A stretch of DNA of 64,000 nucleotides from positions 44,527,001 to 44,591,000 of the forward strand of contig CP142451.1 of the NCBI GenBank assembly GCA_038049695.1, read 5' to 3'. The translations under genes and the position numbers were made by a program. The stretch is from Cinnamomum chago (lineage: Eukaryota > Streptophyta > Magnoliopsida > Laurales > Lauraceae). This document shows positions 48,331-59,020 of this stretch, in pieces (the first letter of the stretch is position 1; each line of letters opens with the position of its first letter). The notes below the pieces were generated by a model, which saw nothing but the letters and a program-made list of their open reading frames with translations, had not been told where the DNA came from and made no database searches.

Positions 48331-51327
48331 AGTGGTATCAGAGCGGGTTACTCCATTTTAGGGCTTAACAACCCGGAGTTGATCCTTGCTAGATTTGAAC
48401 CCTAGTGTTGTGTTTTATTGCATATCTTTTTAAAGATTTCCACTATGATTGAAAATGTTTTTCCCTAGCCTCTTTGCACCACTCTAAGACTTTTCTAAGT
48501 TATATCTTCTAGAGTTGGTGAGTCCTCAAAGTGATCTCTCAAGGACACATTTTCAAGACCTTAGGTGTATTTTCAAAGTAAGACTATTTGAGTAACCTTA
48601 AGGCCTTGATACCCCTAGACCAACCTATGCTTTTTAGTTATATCTTTTTGTTGGTCATGTTACATTTGCATTTTGTTCCTTTATAGTCACATCTTTTAAA
48701 ATGCAATGTTTCTATGTGATCATTTGATTTTGTCTTCATGAACTTTTATAGTTATATCTCATGGTTTTCAAAATCCTTTGATTGCAACCTTTTCATGATA
48801 GATTTGCATTTTGATCATATAGTTATATCTCTTGTAGTGCATATCTATTCATGATCAATTGATTGTGATTACAAATGCTCTCATAGCTAGTTTTTCATGA
48901 TCAATTGATGTTGGAAAATCATTTGATGTTTGTCATAGTTAGATCATTTTTGCATATCAAATGATTTGAAGCTATTTAAGTTTTCCATTGATTTTTCAAA
49001 GTTATATCTCTTGGTATGGAAACTTTGTGAGTGTCTATTGTTTTACAATTTGAAAATTTACAATAGTACACTTCTTGTTTTTCAAATTCACTTGCTCTTA
49101 ATTCTAAATGATTCTTTCATAAATTGAAGTGATTTGAGAAACTTTGGAAAATGTTCTATGCTTTATTGGTTGTATTTTTAGAAGCATTTTCCTTGAATTT
49201 ATTTCCTTGTGCCTAATTATGATTGTATCATTTGGAAGGAAATAATGTTTACAAACAATTTGCATCTTTGCTCATTGAGTTACATTCTTTATGCAAATTG
49301 ATTTTGATGTCTTACATTGCTTGGTTGGATATGGTTTCATTGATTTGCATTTTTGTGATTATCTTGGTATATATTCTCATTAATGCATTTTGATGATTGT
49401 TTATGTGCTTTATAGTAAAATCTTGTTTTTGAGCTTTTTAAGTACATATGTGATTTTATGTGCTAAGTTCATTAGGTATAAACCTCATATCCATTTTCCA
49501 TTGCTTTGTAAGCTTAGTACATTTGCTAAGAGTGGAGATGTTACATGATAGATTGATTCTTTTAACCTCATACCTTCTTATGCTTAAATAGTTATATTCT
49601 TTTTGATGATTGGTATGAGTTAGATCTTGAGTGTTGATTGATCCTCTCTATGCAAATGTCAAATCGTTCTATGTATGGTTGTGGTATTGATTACATTTGT
49701 AGAAACCATACTAGAACTATAATCCATCCTCTATGCTTTCTAGTTATTTCTATTTGGATGGTTATGATGTTGATTCATGTGTATTTTCCAAAAGATGTCA
49801 TCCTTGTACATGTTTCAACTTCATAGTAGTGTTCTTAATCATATGAAACTCTTTGAAACCCATTTCTCATATTTCTATATGTTTGATGGATATCTTAGAT
49901 GTTGAACTCTTATGATTTTGACACTTTGTAAATTGCATGCATTACATAGTAATATCCTTTTGCATTGCAATTTACCTTGTTCATCACTATGCTCAATAGT
50001 TATATCCTTTAAAGTGATGAATATGCATTTATGATGCTTGATGGAAGTTTGTCACTTTCTTGCTCTTTATCATGTTATCAAATTCAATTGGATTCAATTG
50101 GTATATTGTTTGATTGATTTGATTTCTTGTGAATGTGATAAACCTTGTGTGCATTGGATTGAACTTGATAAGTAATATGATTGTTCCATGTCACACACCA
50201 TTAGCATCATAATGCTCATGTTGCCACCTCCTTTGCTCATATAGGTATATCTCATGACCACCATGTTTATGTGTTCATAATATTGGTTGGTTATTAGTTG
50301 AGGTTGGCTTCATGTTTGAATTTCATTTCACTCAATTTGCACTTTAATAAGTCATATTTATTGATTGAATGAAATGATTTTCAAAATCTTACATAGCATA
50401 TGATTTTCATAAGTAATATTGATTGATGCTATGTTTGAGTAAACCCCATTGCTTCATGGATAGCTCTAATTTGGATTTTTTTCCTAATAGTTATACTTTT
50501 GAATCCATTTTGGAGTGATTGATTTAATAGTCATATCCCTAAATCTCAATTGGTATTCTTTGTTTTTCCAATTGATATCCATGATTGCTTTTCTCATTGA
50601 CCTAGCTCTCTTTTGGTAATTTGATCATATTGTGCCTTATAGTTAAATGAATCTAATCCTTTCTTTGAAGTTGACCCTCACTTGGTTAAACCATCTTCTT
50701 CTTGTACCTAATAGTTAAATCTTTGTCAAGAGTTTGACAAAAGGAGAGAATGGATTGAGGGGGAGTGTAAACCTTCATAAGAAGTATTAGTTTTGATCAA
50801 ATTTACCCTTGGATTGCCTTTGAGCCCTTAGAGACTACTACCTCACATGATAGCCTGTTATGTAATTCATTTTCGATTTCATTTGTTAACAGGTGCTACT
50901 AAAGGTATTCTTCTTGTTTCATGTGTGTAGGTACCTTTGCAATTTAATGGCAAAGGGGGAGAAATAATGCAAGTTCTCAAAAGGGTAAAGAGAATGTCCA
51001 AGCTTCCTAAGGGGAGGTTTTTGTATGATCTTCTACAAGGGGAGAGAATACATACCTTGCCAAAGGGAGAAAGAGGCATGGTCAAAGGGGGAGAGCAAAT
51101 AGAAGAAAGAAAGCTTGGAGTTAAAGAATATGCTTGGATAAAGAAAGAAAGAAGAAAGAAAGATTGAAGAATGATCAAGCACCAAGCATCATGAAGAATG
51201 AAGAAAAGAGCCCAAGCTAAAAAGCATCCAAGAAGATTTCAAGCCTTGTCCAGCTGAGGGGGAGCTGAAGACTAAGTGTGTATTTTCAGTGGTGAGTGTG
51301 TTGCCATCAAATTGCAAAGGGGGAGAT
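48331..51327 (+). other. Gene-less interior of element 2
   Basis: About 3 kb, T-rich, with no coding region recognisable on either strand. About twenty degenerate AGTTATATCT-like words are scattered through it at roughly 50-150 bp intervals. From about 50755 a series of purine tracts (GGGGGAGTG, AAAGGGGGAGAA and similar) leads to AAAGGGGGAGAT directly before the second LTR. Confidence 0.8.
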
Positions 51328-53519
51328 TGTTAAGAATTTTCTAGATTGCAATTTGATGGATGCATTATCATTCAAGCATCATTTGATTTACACACATGCA
51401 TTGTTTTAGATAAACTTGAAATCTTGATTTATTCATGCATTACTTTTAAGAGTTGTAAAAGTTTTGATTTATGCATGATTTGTTTTTAAATCTTGGATGC
51501 ATTTGTTTTAGAAAAGAGTTTTAGAAAATCAAGCTAGCCTATGAGTTTTAAATCTTTCAAAATGTTTTAGGCTTTTTATGTTCCATGTTTTAAAACCGTT
51601 AGAATGATTTAAAAGATGTTTTAAAGCTTGATTTTATGGCCCAAATAATTCCACAAAGAAATACTTTGAATTTGCAAAAAATGGATTTTGGGGCCACTGC
51701 AGTGTCGCCGGTCGACCGGCGCAGAGGTCCCGGTCGACCGGGAACACTGCAAGGCAGAAAGTTGCCCTGGCGCCCCAACGGTCAGAAATTTGACCGTTGT
51801 GTGGTCCCGGTCGACCGAGGCCTGTGTGCCGGTCGACCGAGGACTAGCCGTTGGCAACTTTTTGCTATAAATATGAGTTCTTTCCCTTGCCAAAAGTTGG
51901 GATTTTTAAGCCCCTCCTTGAGAGGTATTGAGGCATATCAAGAGGGAAAAGAACCAAGGGATGAAGGGGAAGATTAGGAAAGCTAAAGCTTGGATTAATG
52001 AAGTTAAACCACCAAGTAGGCTCTTCCTTTCTTAATCATAGTTTTTCATGCCTTGTTTTATTTTTGGTAAATCATTTCTAGCATGTTAAACTATGTTTGT
52101 GTTGTGTCCTTAACATGTGTTATGTTTTGAGTTGATTTATTAATTTGGATACAACACCATATGATTCAATTCAAGTAGTACTTAACTTTGGTAAATCTAA
52201 GTAGATCATGTTAATGTAAAAACCTTTGAAATCATATGTAACATGATCCATATACTTGGTTGAATCTTTGGTTGTTGTTTTCCATCATAAGAACATCTCT
52301 CTCAAAACTAACTTATGTTTTGGATTCAACTTCTTTACAAATCATATGTTTTCATGTTTTGTTTTATCATTGGTAAATCTTAGTAACATGTTAACCTATG
52401 ATGTGTTGTATCCTTAGCATGTGTTATATTTTGAATAGATCTATTGTTTTGGATACATCACCATTGATTCATCAAAGTAGTACTTTATCTTTGGTAAATC
52501 TAAGTAGATCATGTTAATGAAATATGTAACATGATTCATATACTTTGTTGAATCATTGGTTGTTGTTTTTCCATCATAAGAAAATCTCTCTCAAATGTAT
52601 CTTATGTTTTGGATCCAACATCATTACAAATCATATGTGTATTATTGTTTTAAAGTATCAACTTGCTTTACTTTGATAGGTATATCATTTTCAAGTTGTC
52701 TTTATAATTACATATGATTTGTCCCCTCTCATCAATCAAATCTATTATTATGTTTTGAGCTTCATTGATGATTTGATTGACATCCCTATGCATCACATGT
52801 TTAGAGCTAATCCATTTCATACAACTTGTGTAACTTTGATATCATTAACAAGTTGTTACTTTTAACATGTGATTGCATTACATCCTCAATCATAAATGTT
52901 TTATGAGCTAAAACTTTCAAAAGCCTTAGGCTTACATTTATGAGCTTTCATTTTCAAAATGATTGAGGACCACACACACACACTTCATTTGTTTTCAACT
53001 TTGCATTCATAGTGTGAGTGTGTATTTGTATTTCACTTCCATATCCGCCTATTTAAGAGGCAATGTAATGAGCTTAATTGAATCTCCATCAAGTGTATTA
53101 AAGACACTATCTTAGTGAGATAACCAACCTTGTGGTTGAAGAGGTTATTGCTTAGCCTATAAAAGCATAATGGATAGGTTGATGTTAAGCCTTGAAAAAC
53201 ATCAATGTAAAGGTTATTGCTTAGCCTTGGAAAGCATATTGTAAAGGTTATTGCTTAGCCTATTGAAAAGCATAAATAGTGGAAATCCGGTGGGGTGTTG
53301 AGTCACAAGCCGGTAGTGGATGTAGGCATTGAGGCCGAACCACTATAAATCCTTGTGTGATGGTGCTTGCTTTGTGGTGATTGTTTATATTAGCTTCCGC
53401 ATATTGTTTGATAATCATCACTTGTGACTAGTTTAGTTTAAGAATTTAAAATTGGTCATAAAAGGAGCTCACCCTATTCACCCCCCCCCCTCTAGGGTTC
53501 GGATCCCCATGGACTTACA
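51328..53519 (+). repeat. Second LTR of element 2
   Basis: A 2192-bp LTR nearly identical to 46152-48330. It has the same promoter module (51709-51873), stem-loop array (53143-53273), hairpin and terminal C run. Confidence 0.93.
51709..51873 (+). promoter_or_regulatory. Palindromes, MYB-like hairpin and TATA box, element 2 second LTR
   Basis: Copy of the module at 46533-46697, base for base as far as I compared. Confidence 0.65.
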
Positions 53520-54536
53520 AGTGGTATCAGAGCGGGTTACTCCATTTTAGGGCTTAACAACCCGGAGTTGATCCTTGCTAGATTTGAACCCTAGTGTTGT
53601 GTTTTATTGCATATCTTTTTAAAGATTTCCACTATGATTGAAAATGTTTTTCCCTAGCCTCTTTGCACCACTCTAAGACTTTTCTAAGTTATATCTTCTA
53701 GAGTTGGTGAGTCCTCAAAGTGATCTCTCAAGGACACATTTTCAAGACCTTAGGTGTATTTTCAAAGTAAGACTATTTGAGTAACCTTAAGGCCTTGATA
53801 CCCCTAGACCAACCTATGCTTTTTAGTTATATCTTTTTGTTGGTCATGTTACATTTGCATTTTGTTCCTTTATAGTCACATCTTTTAAAATGCAATGTTT
53901 CTATGTGATCATTTGATTTTGTCTTCATGAACTTTTATAGTTATATCTCATGGTTTTCAAAATCCTTTGATTGCAACCTTTTCATGATAGATTTGCATTT
54001 TGATCATATAGTTATATCTCTTGTAGTGCATATCTATTCATGATCAATTGATTGTGATTACAAATGCTCTCATAGCTAGTTTTTCATGATCAATTGATGT
54101 TGGAAAATCATTTGATGTTTGTCATAGTTAGATCATTTTTGCATATCAAATGATTTGAAGCTATTTAAGTTTTCCATTGATTTTTCAAAGTTATATCTCT
54201 TGGTATGGAAACTTTGTGAGTGTCTATTGTTTTACAATTTGAAAATTTACAATAGTACACTTCTTGTTTTTCAAATTCACTTGCTCTTAATTCTAAATGA
54301 TTCTTTCATAAATTGAAGTGATTTGAGAAACTTTGGAAAATGTTCTATGCTTTATTGGTTGTATTTTTAGAAGCATTTTCCTTGAATTTATTTCCTTGTG
54401 CCTAATTATGATTGTATCATTTGGAAGGAAATAATGTTTACAAACAATTTGCATCTTTGCTCATTGAGTTACATTCTTTATGCAAATTGATTTTGATGTC
54501 TTACATTGCTTGGTTGGATATGGTTTCATTGATTTG
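53520..54536 (+). other. Second copy of the start of the element 2 interior
   Basis: Same length (1017 bp) and apparently the same sequence as 48331-49347, including the primer site. It ends abruptly against the outer gypsy LTR, which continues from TGTGGTTGTC at 54537 to 55199. Confidence 0.88.
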
Positions 54537-55204
54537 TGTGGTTGTCATCTTGCTTACAACGCATACTTGTATTTGAATAAATGATTTATCTCTTTTATGG
54601 AAATTGTTGTTTAAACAGGTTTTAAATGCTTTTGAAGGTAAATTCATTTATTATTATATTGTTATGTCTCTTCACCCATTTGTCAAACTGTTGTGTTTGA
54701 CCTATCCCGAGGTACTCAGGTCTGAATATTGCCTATCCCGAGGCGGAGCTTGAGGAGGCGGTCGGTGAACCGCAATGCCTAGTTGAGTGGCATGCTGATG
54801 ATGTCATTTAGACATTTGATTGCTTTGAGAGACGTAACATTTTGGGAACGTTTAACCATTCTTTTGAGGATTGGTATTTTGTTTATATTGGCCTTTGTTG
54901 GCCTCTATTTTTGGGAATGTAACTAAATGATCTTTTGTATAAACTTTAACTTTTCTTTTAGGAAAGCACTAATGATCATTGCTCATTCTGATACTCTCAT
55001 TAAACATGTATTATTATCTTGTGACATGACTTGAATTATCAATTTGATTTGCTACACGCTTCCACATTAAAAGAAATATTTATGTTGTTGTAATATCCTC
55101 ACCGCGGACACCTGTGGGAAATTAAATAAATGTTCACACACCAATAATGAGTCCCAATCCCGGATTAGGACCTCGGTGGCTTGATCCGGGGTCGCGACAG
55201 TAAC

Positions 55205-55770
55205 TGAACCAACCTTAGCTCAGCTTCTTCAATCGACAGCGCCAGCAATGGCCTCGGTGACAACATCAGCCACAGCACGGACATGTTCAGTCTTGACAGC
55301 TTCGGCTGCGGCCTCGGTGACAATGCCAGCCTCAGCCTAGCTTCTTCAAACATAGAACCAAAGCCCCGGCAATGGCCTCAGTGACAGCACCAGCCACGAC
55401 CCGGACAACTTCATTCACGGCAACTCCAATTCTCGTCAAGTTACAGAACTCAGCAGAAGTCTCAGCTCGGTGACAACACTAGCATGGAAGAGACCACAGC
55501 TTGGTTATAGAACCAGCTGCGCGAAATGCCGCAATTACAGAACTCGGCGAGGGTCTTAGCTCAGTGACGACATCAGCATGGAAGAGACCACAGCTCGGTT
55601 ACAGAACCAGCTGCGCAAAATGCTACAGTTACAGAACTCGGCAAGGGCCTCAGCTTGGTGACAGCACCAGCTCGGCAGAAAGTCTCAGCTCAGTGATAGC
55701 ACCAGCAAGGAAAAGACCACAGCTCGGATACAGAACCAGGTGCGCAAAATGCCGCAATTACAGAACTCGG
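55205..55770. repeat. Imperfect tandem-repeat tract, right part
   Basis: Diverged units, clearest from about 55480. The word group AAGAGACCACAGCTCGG...ACAGAACCAGCTGCGCAA...GCAATTACAGAACTCGG recurs near 55485, 55580 and 55715. Earlier units carry GCCTCGGTGACAACATCAGC. One strand has a short open frame here, but the repeat explains it. Such tracts are known in non-coding parts of some gypsy elements. That origin is only a guess. Confidence 0.65.
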
Positions 55771-56274
55771 TGTAAGACCCCGACCCGAGAGAACCCGATT
55801 AGTGTTAATTAAGTCGTGTGTTAGTCTTAAGCGTGATTAACAGTCTTTGACTAAGTTGGGTTTGCAATAGCTTTTGATATAGTTTTGGAAAATTTTGAGT
55901 GCTTTGGTGACTAGTGGGGCCCTTTGGGGGTTCCTTTTTGTGACATTGCGTTTACTTAGAGGATTTTACTGAATTGTTTTGATTTGTGTTTTATCCCGTT
56001 TTTTTTCTTGTTAATCCCTACAACTTTTATGTTGATCCCGTGCCCGTCCGAGATCCCAAAACCCGATTTCCTAGCCTTGAGGGCAAAACAGTCTTTTTAC
56101 ACTAAATCTGTACCCAAAACTTGATATCTCCGAAACCCGCAAAACATATACTTTTTTGAAACTAGATATTTCGGTGATCATTTCTTCCTTCTTCGCCGAG
56201 TTCATCTGAGATCCCGATAGACATGATTTCAGCCTAATGAGATTATTAGTAGTGGAGCCCACTCCCCACTTGTT

Positions 56275-56280
56275 TATAAA
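56275..56280 (+). promoter_or_regulatory. TATA box of the element E LTR
   Basis: TATAAA within CTTGTTTATAAAGAAAC. The same region reads CTTGCTTATAAGAGGAAC near 27231 and CTTGTTTTATAAGGAAAC near 37752 in the related solo LTRs, about 500 bp from each LTR start. Confidence 0.65.
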
Positions 56281-56523
56281 GAAACCCTTCTTCCTCATTT
56301 CCCTTTTTCCAGCCCAAACCAAACACCAAGCTAGGGTTTCCATTTCTTCTTCTTCTTATTACTTCTCCATCCTCAATCCACTCCCAAACTTGAACCAATA
56401 GGAGATTCGAGGCCATCATCTTCTTCATCTCTTTGAGAGCTCTCTCTTAATAACATTTGTGGAGAAAACCACCTACTCCAAGACCTCCTTGTGAACTAAC
56501 CTAGCATTTTGAAGAACTCTCAT

Positions 56524-56529
56524 GTAAGT
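56524..56529 (+). promoter_or_regulatory. Conserved splice-donor-like GTAAGT in the element E LTR
   Basis: GTAAGT about 250 bp after the TATA box. The related LTRs keep GTAAGT at 27491 and GTAAGA at 38005. It could be a leader splice donor. No matching acceptor was identified. Confidence 0.4.
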
Positions 56530-57125
56530 AATCTTTCCCCTCTTTTGATATTGTGTTCTCCTAGCCTAAGAGAATCTCCATTTCCGTTGTGGAAGCTTCT
56601 TCCTCCCCATTCCATGTTTGACTCTTTTAGGGTTTTGTTTTGGGGGTTTTTGCTTGTAGCTTGGACCTTTGACTTGGAAGGCTTGATTAGAGCTTGATTT
56701 GATTATTAGATACCAAAGGCAAGTGATGATTTGATTTTTATGAGCTTTCAATGATTCTATGAGAAATGCGATTTATTGTGTTGTTTTTCACTCTTGCCTA
56801 TTTAATGCATTGTCTTAAAATAAATGTTCGTGAAAGAGCCTTGATAGTGTATTTATTGCCATAGAGATGTATTGGTTCATAGCATTTAATTTTCTCTTCC
56901 TTTATCTCAAATGTACTCTTATGTGTAATGATTTCCTTCCCTCTTTTCCTTGGTTTTGGATGTGATATGTTGGAGGAGGTTAGAATGGATGTTGTTGGAA
57001 AATTGATGTTGATTTGGATGAAGTTCTGAACCCCTCTCTTGGTGTATACAAAGGAGCTAAAAGGGATTGAAAAGGGGAAAGAAAGAGAGGAGAAGAACTG
57101 TCCCGGAATCAGTTTCTGGACAGTT

Positions 57126-57363
57126 CGCTCGAGCGAAGTGTCTAGAAAAGGATTCGTGCCATTCCAGGGGACAGTTCGCTCGAGCGAACCCTACGAGAAC
57201 TCGTTCCAGAGAGTGGTTAGTTCGAGTGAACTGAATCTTCGCTCGAGCCAACCACCTACTGGATGAGTTCGCTCGAGCGACCTCAAATTCGCTCGAGAGA
57301 ACCCACCTAGACAACCATTCCAGAGAGCTCACCGCTCAAGTGAACCCATAGTCCGCTCGAGCG
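57126..57363. repeat. CGCTCGAGCG palindrome cluster, element E LTR
   Basis: Exact 10-mers at 57126-57135, 57177-57186, 57270-57279 and 57354-57363, most within TTCGCTCGAGCGAA, and several near copies between. Confidence 0.9.
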
Positions 57364-58863
57364 ATGGGTACTGCTCACTTGGGACTGTTTTGGGAGCAAT
57401 AATGAAATGTCTAAATGTTTAAGAAAGGTCTGTTGAGAGCCCTATTGCAATGAGAAGAACCGTTCCTATGTTTGAACATCCATTCGTGAAGAAAACCACA
57501 TCACAAAGATTTCGTTGAAGTCTTGAAAACCCAAAGTGTATAAGGACCCCGGAATGTCTCCAAACTCAAGGAGTACCAAGTTTTTATCGATTTAGGCATA
57601 CGGGACCCCTATTCACTTTGAACAAATCTTGAACTGGAAACTTCGATTATTTATTGTACCTTACGGTTCCCGAGATTTATACTACATGACTTGTTTTCCG
57701 AAAGCATTGAAGTTACACTAGTAACAGTTACTTGTCCCGAAATGTATTGCCCGACATGAAATGCTAGTTATGCCTTCGAGCATCCCCGTCCCGCCAGTTT
57801 ATTTACTTGTACTTGATTTACTTGTACATGTCTCGATTTGTTATTTGACCTATGAGTCGGTAACACTAAGCTTGGATAACCTCGTTGGTCTGATCCACCG
57901 ACTTAGAGATCTCCCTCTTGTCCCGCCAGCTACAGTTTGGATCCCGCTACTCGGTTATTACCGTGGTCTTGTCCCGATGCCGTAGATTGCTAGTATGGGT
58001 CCCGATGCCAGGCTCGCTATCGTGGTCATGTATAGTATATTATATGTATATGTATATTTTGTTGTACCTCCTCACTACGGTGACTGAGGTCAACGCCTTG
58101 ATCTTACTCTGTCACTTCGGTGATAGAGGATTTAGCTATGTGTGGTTGCCTTCTTGCTTGTTTCCCGATTTCCTTGGATACCCATACAGGTTTTACACTG
58201 TGCTTATGTTTTCATTAAATGATTTGATTCTTTTATGAAGTTATTGATCGAGCAGGTTTAAATGTTTTTAAAGGTAAATGTATTTATTATTGAATTGTTA
58301 TGTCTTTTCACCAATTCGCCAAACTGTCGTGTTTGACCCACTCTTTGGTACTCAAGTCCTGTTGCCAGTTACCTTGAGGAGGAGCCAGAGGAGGCGGTCG
58401 GTGAACCGCAGCACTTACTTGAGTGGCGTGCTGATGATGTCGTGTAGACATTCGATTGCTATGAGAGACATAATATTTTGGGAACGTTTAACCATTCTTT
58501 AGGGATTGGTATTTTGTTTATATTGGCCTTTGTTGGCCTCTATTTTTGGGAATGTAATTAAATGATCTTTTGTATAAATTTTAACTTACCTTTGGGAAAC
58601 ATGCTAATGATCATTGCTCATTCTGATACAATATTATACTTGTGTTATTGACTTTATGACTAGAGATGGTTTGAATACTTGATTTGTTACACGCTTCCGC
58701 ACTTAATAGAAATGTTCATATATGATTGTGATATCCTCACCGCGGACACCTATGGGAAATTAAATAAATGTACGCACCTTATACTCATCACCTAACATCT
58801 CACACAATCAACAGTCCCGATCCCGGATTGGTTCGATAGACCCGGTCCGGGGTCGCGACAGAC

Positions 58864-58876
58864 TGGTATCAGAGCG
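58864..58876 (+). other. Primer binding site of element E
   Basis: TGGTATCAGAGCG three bases after the 5' LTR, complementary to initiator tRNA-Met. Confidence 0.9.
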
Positions 58877-59020
58877 AGACGTGTTTCAAGCAATTAAAAG
58901 AAACTAGAAATTCTAAGGACGTGGTGAGGATTTGTTAGACTTTTCGTTAGCTAGTATCGTGTGAGCAATGTGTGACCCTATACTTGATTATTATGTGCTA
59001 CCGATTTGTTTTACATCATC
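58877..59020 (+). other. Element E leader
   Basis: A short non-coding leader between the primer site and the ATG of gag at 59021. Confidence 0.75.

Larger units (their letters stand above)
46152..54536 (+). mobile_element. Element 2: gene-less SIRE-related element in LTR-interior-LTR-interior form
   Basis: LTR 46152-48330, interior 48331-51327, LTR 51328-53519, then a second copy of the first 1017 bp of the interior (53520-54536), after which the outer gypsy LTR resumes. It is inserted in the 3' LTR of element 1. Primer sites follow both LTRs. The interior aligns with that of element 1 but has no gag-like region, so it encodes nothing recognisable. The two LTRs are almost identical apart from a 14-bp and a 1-bp length difference, so the arrangement is recent. 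The right end is missing. Confidence 0.88.
37250..55199 (+). mobile_element. Gypsy (Tekay/Del-type) solo LTR with nested insertions
   Basis: Starts TGTAAGACCCCGTCCCGAG and ends CGGGGTCGCGACA, flanked by GTAAC on both sides. LTR sequence occupies 37250-38059, 38587-39883 and 54537-55199. The gaps are a TRIM (38060-38581) and a block of non-autonomous copia elements (39884-54536). It matches the element E LTR in start, end, TATA region (near 37756), GTAAG at 38005, CTCGAG palindromes and tail. Part of this LTR is missing next to the right border of the copia block. No internal gypsy sequence is present. Confidence 0.92.
55771..58860 (+). repeat. 5' LTR of element E
   Basis: A 3090-bp LTR, TGTAAGACCCCGACCCGAG to GGGGTCGCGACA. 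TATAAA lies at 56275-56280, GTAAGT at 56524-56529 and CGCTCGAGCG palindromes at 57126-57363. Related to the solo LTRs at 26723 and 37250. Confidence 0.94.

Noticed and set aside
55501-55812. Open frame across the tandem-repeat tract as a host gene
   Set aside because: It is built from the repeat units, runs into the element E LTR and shows no domain.
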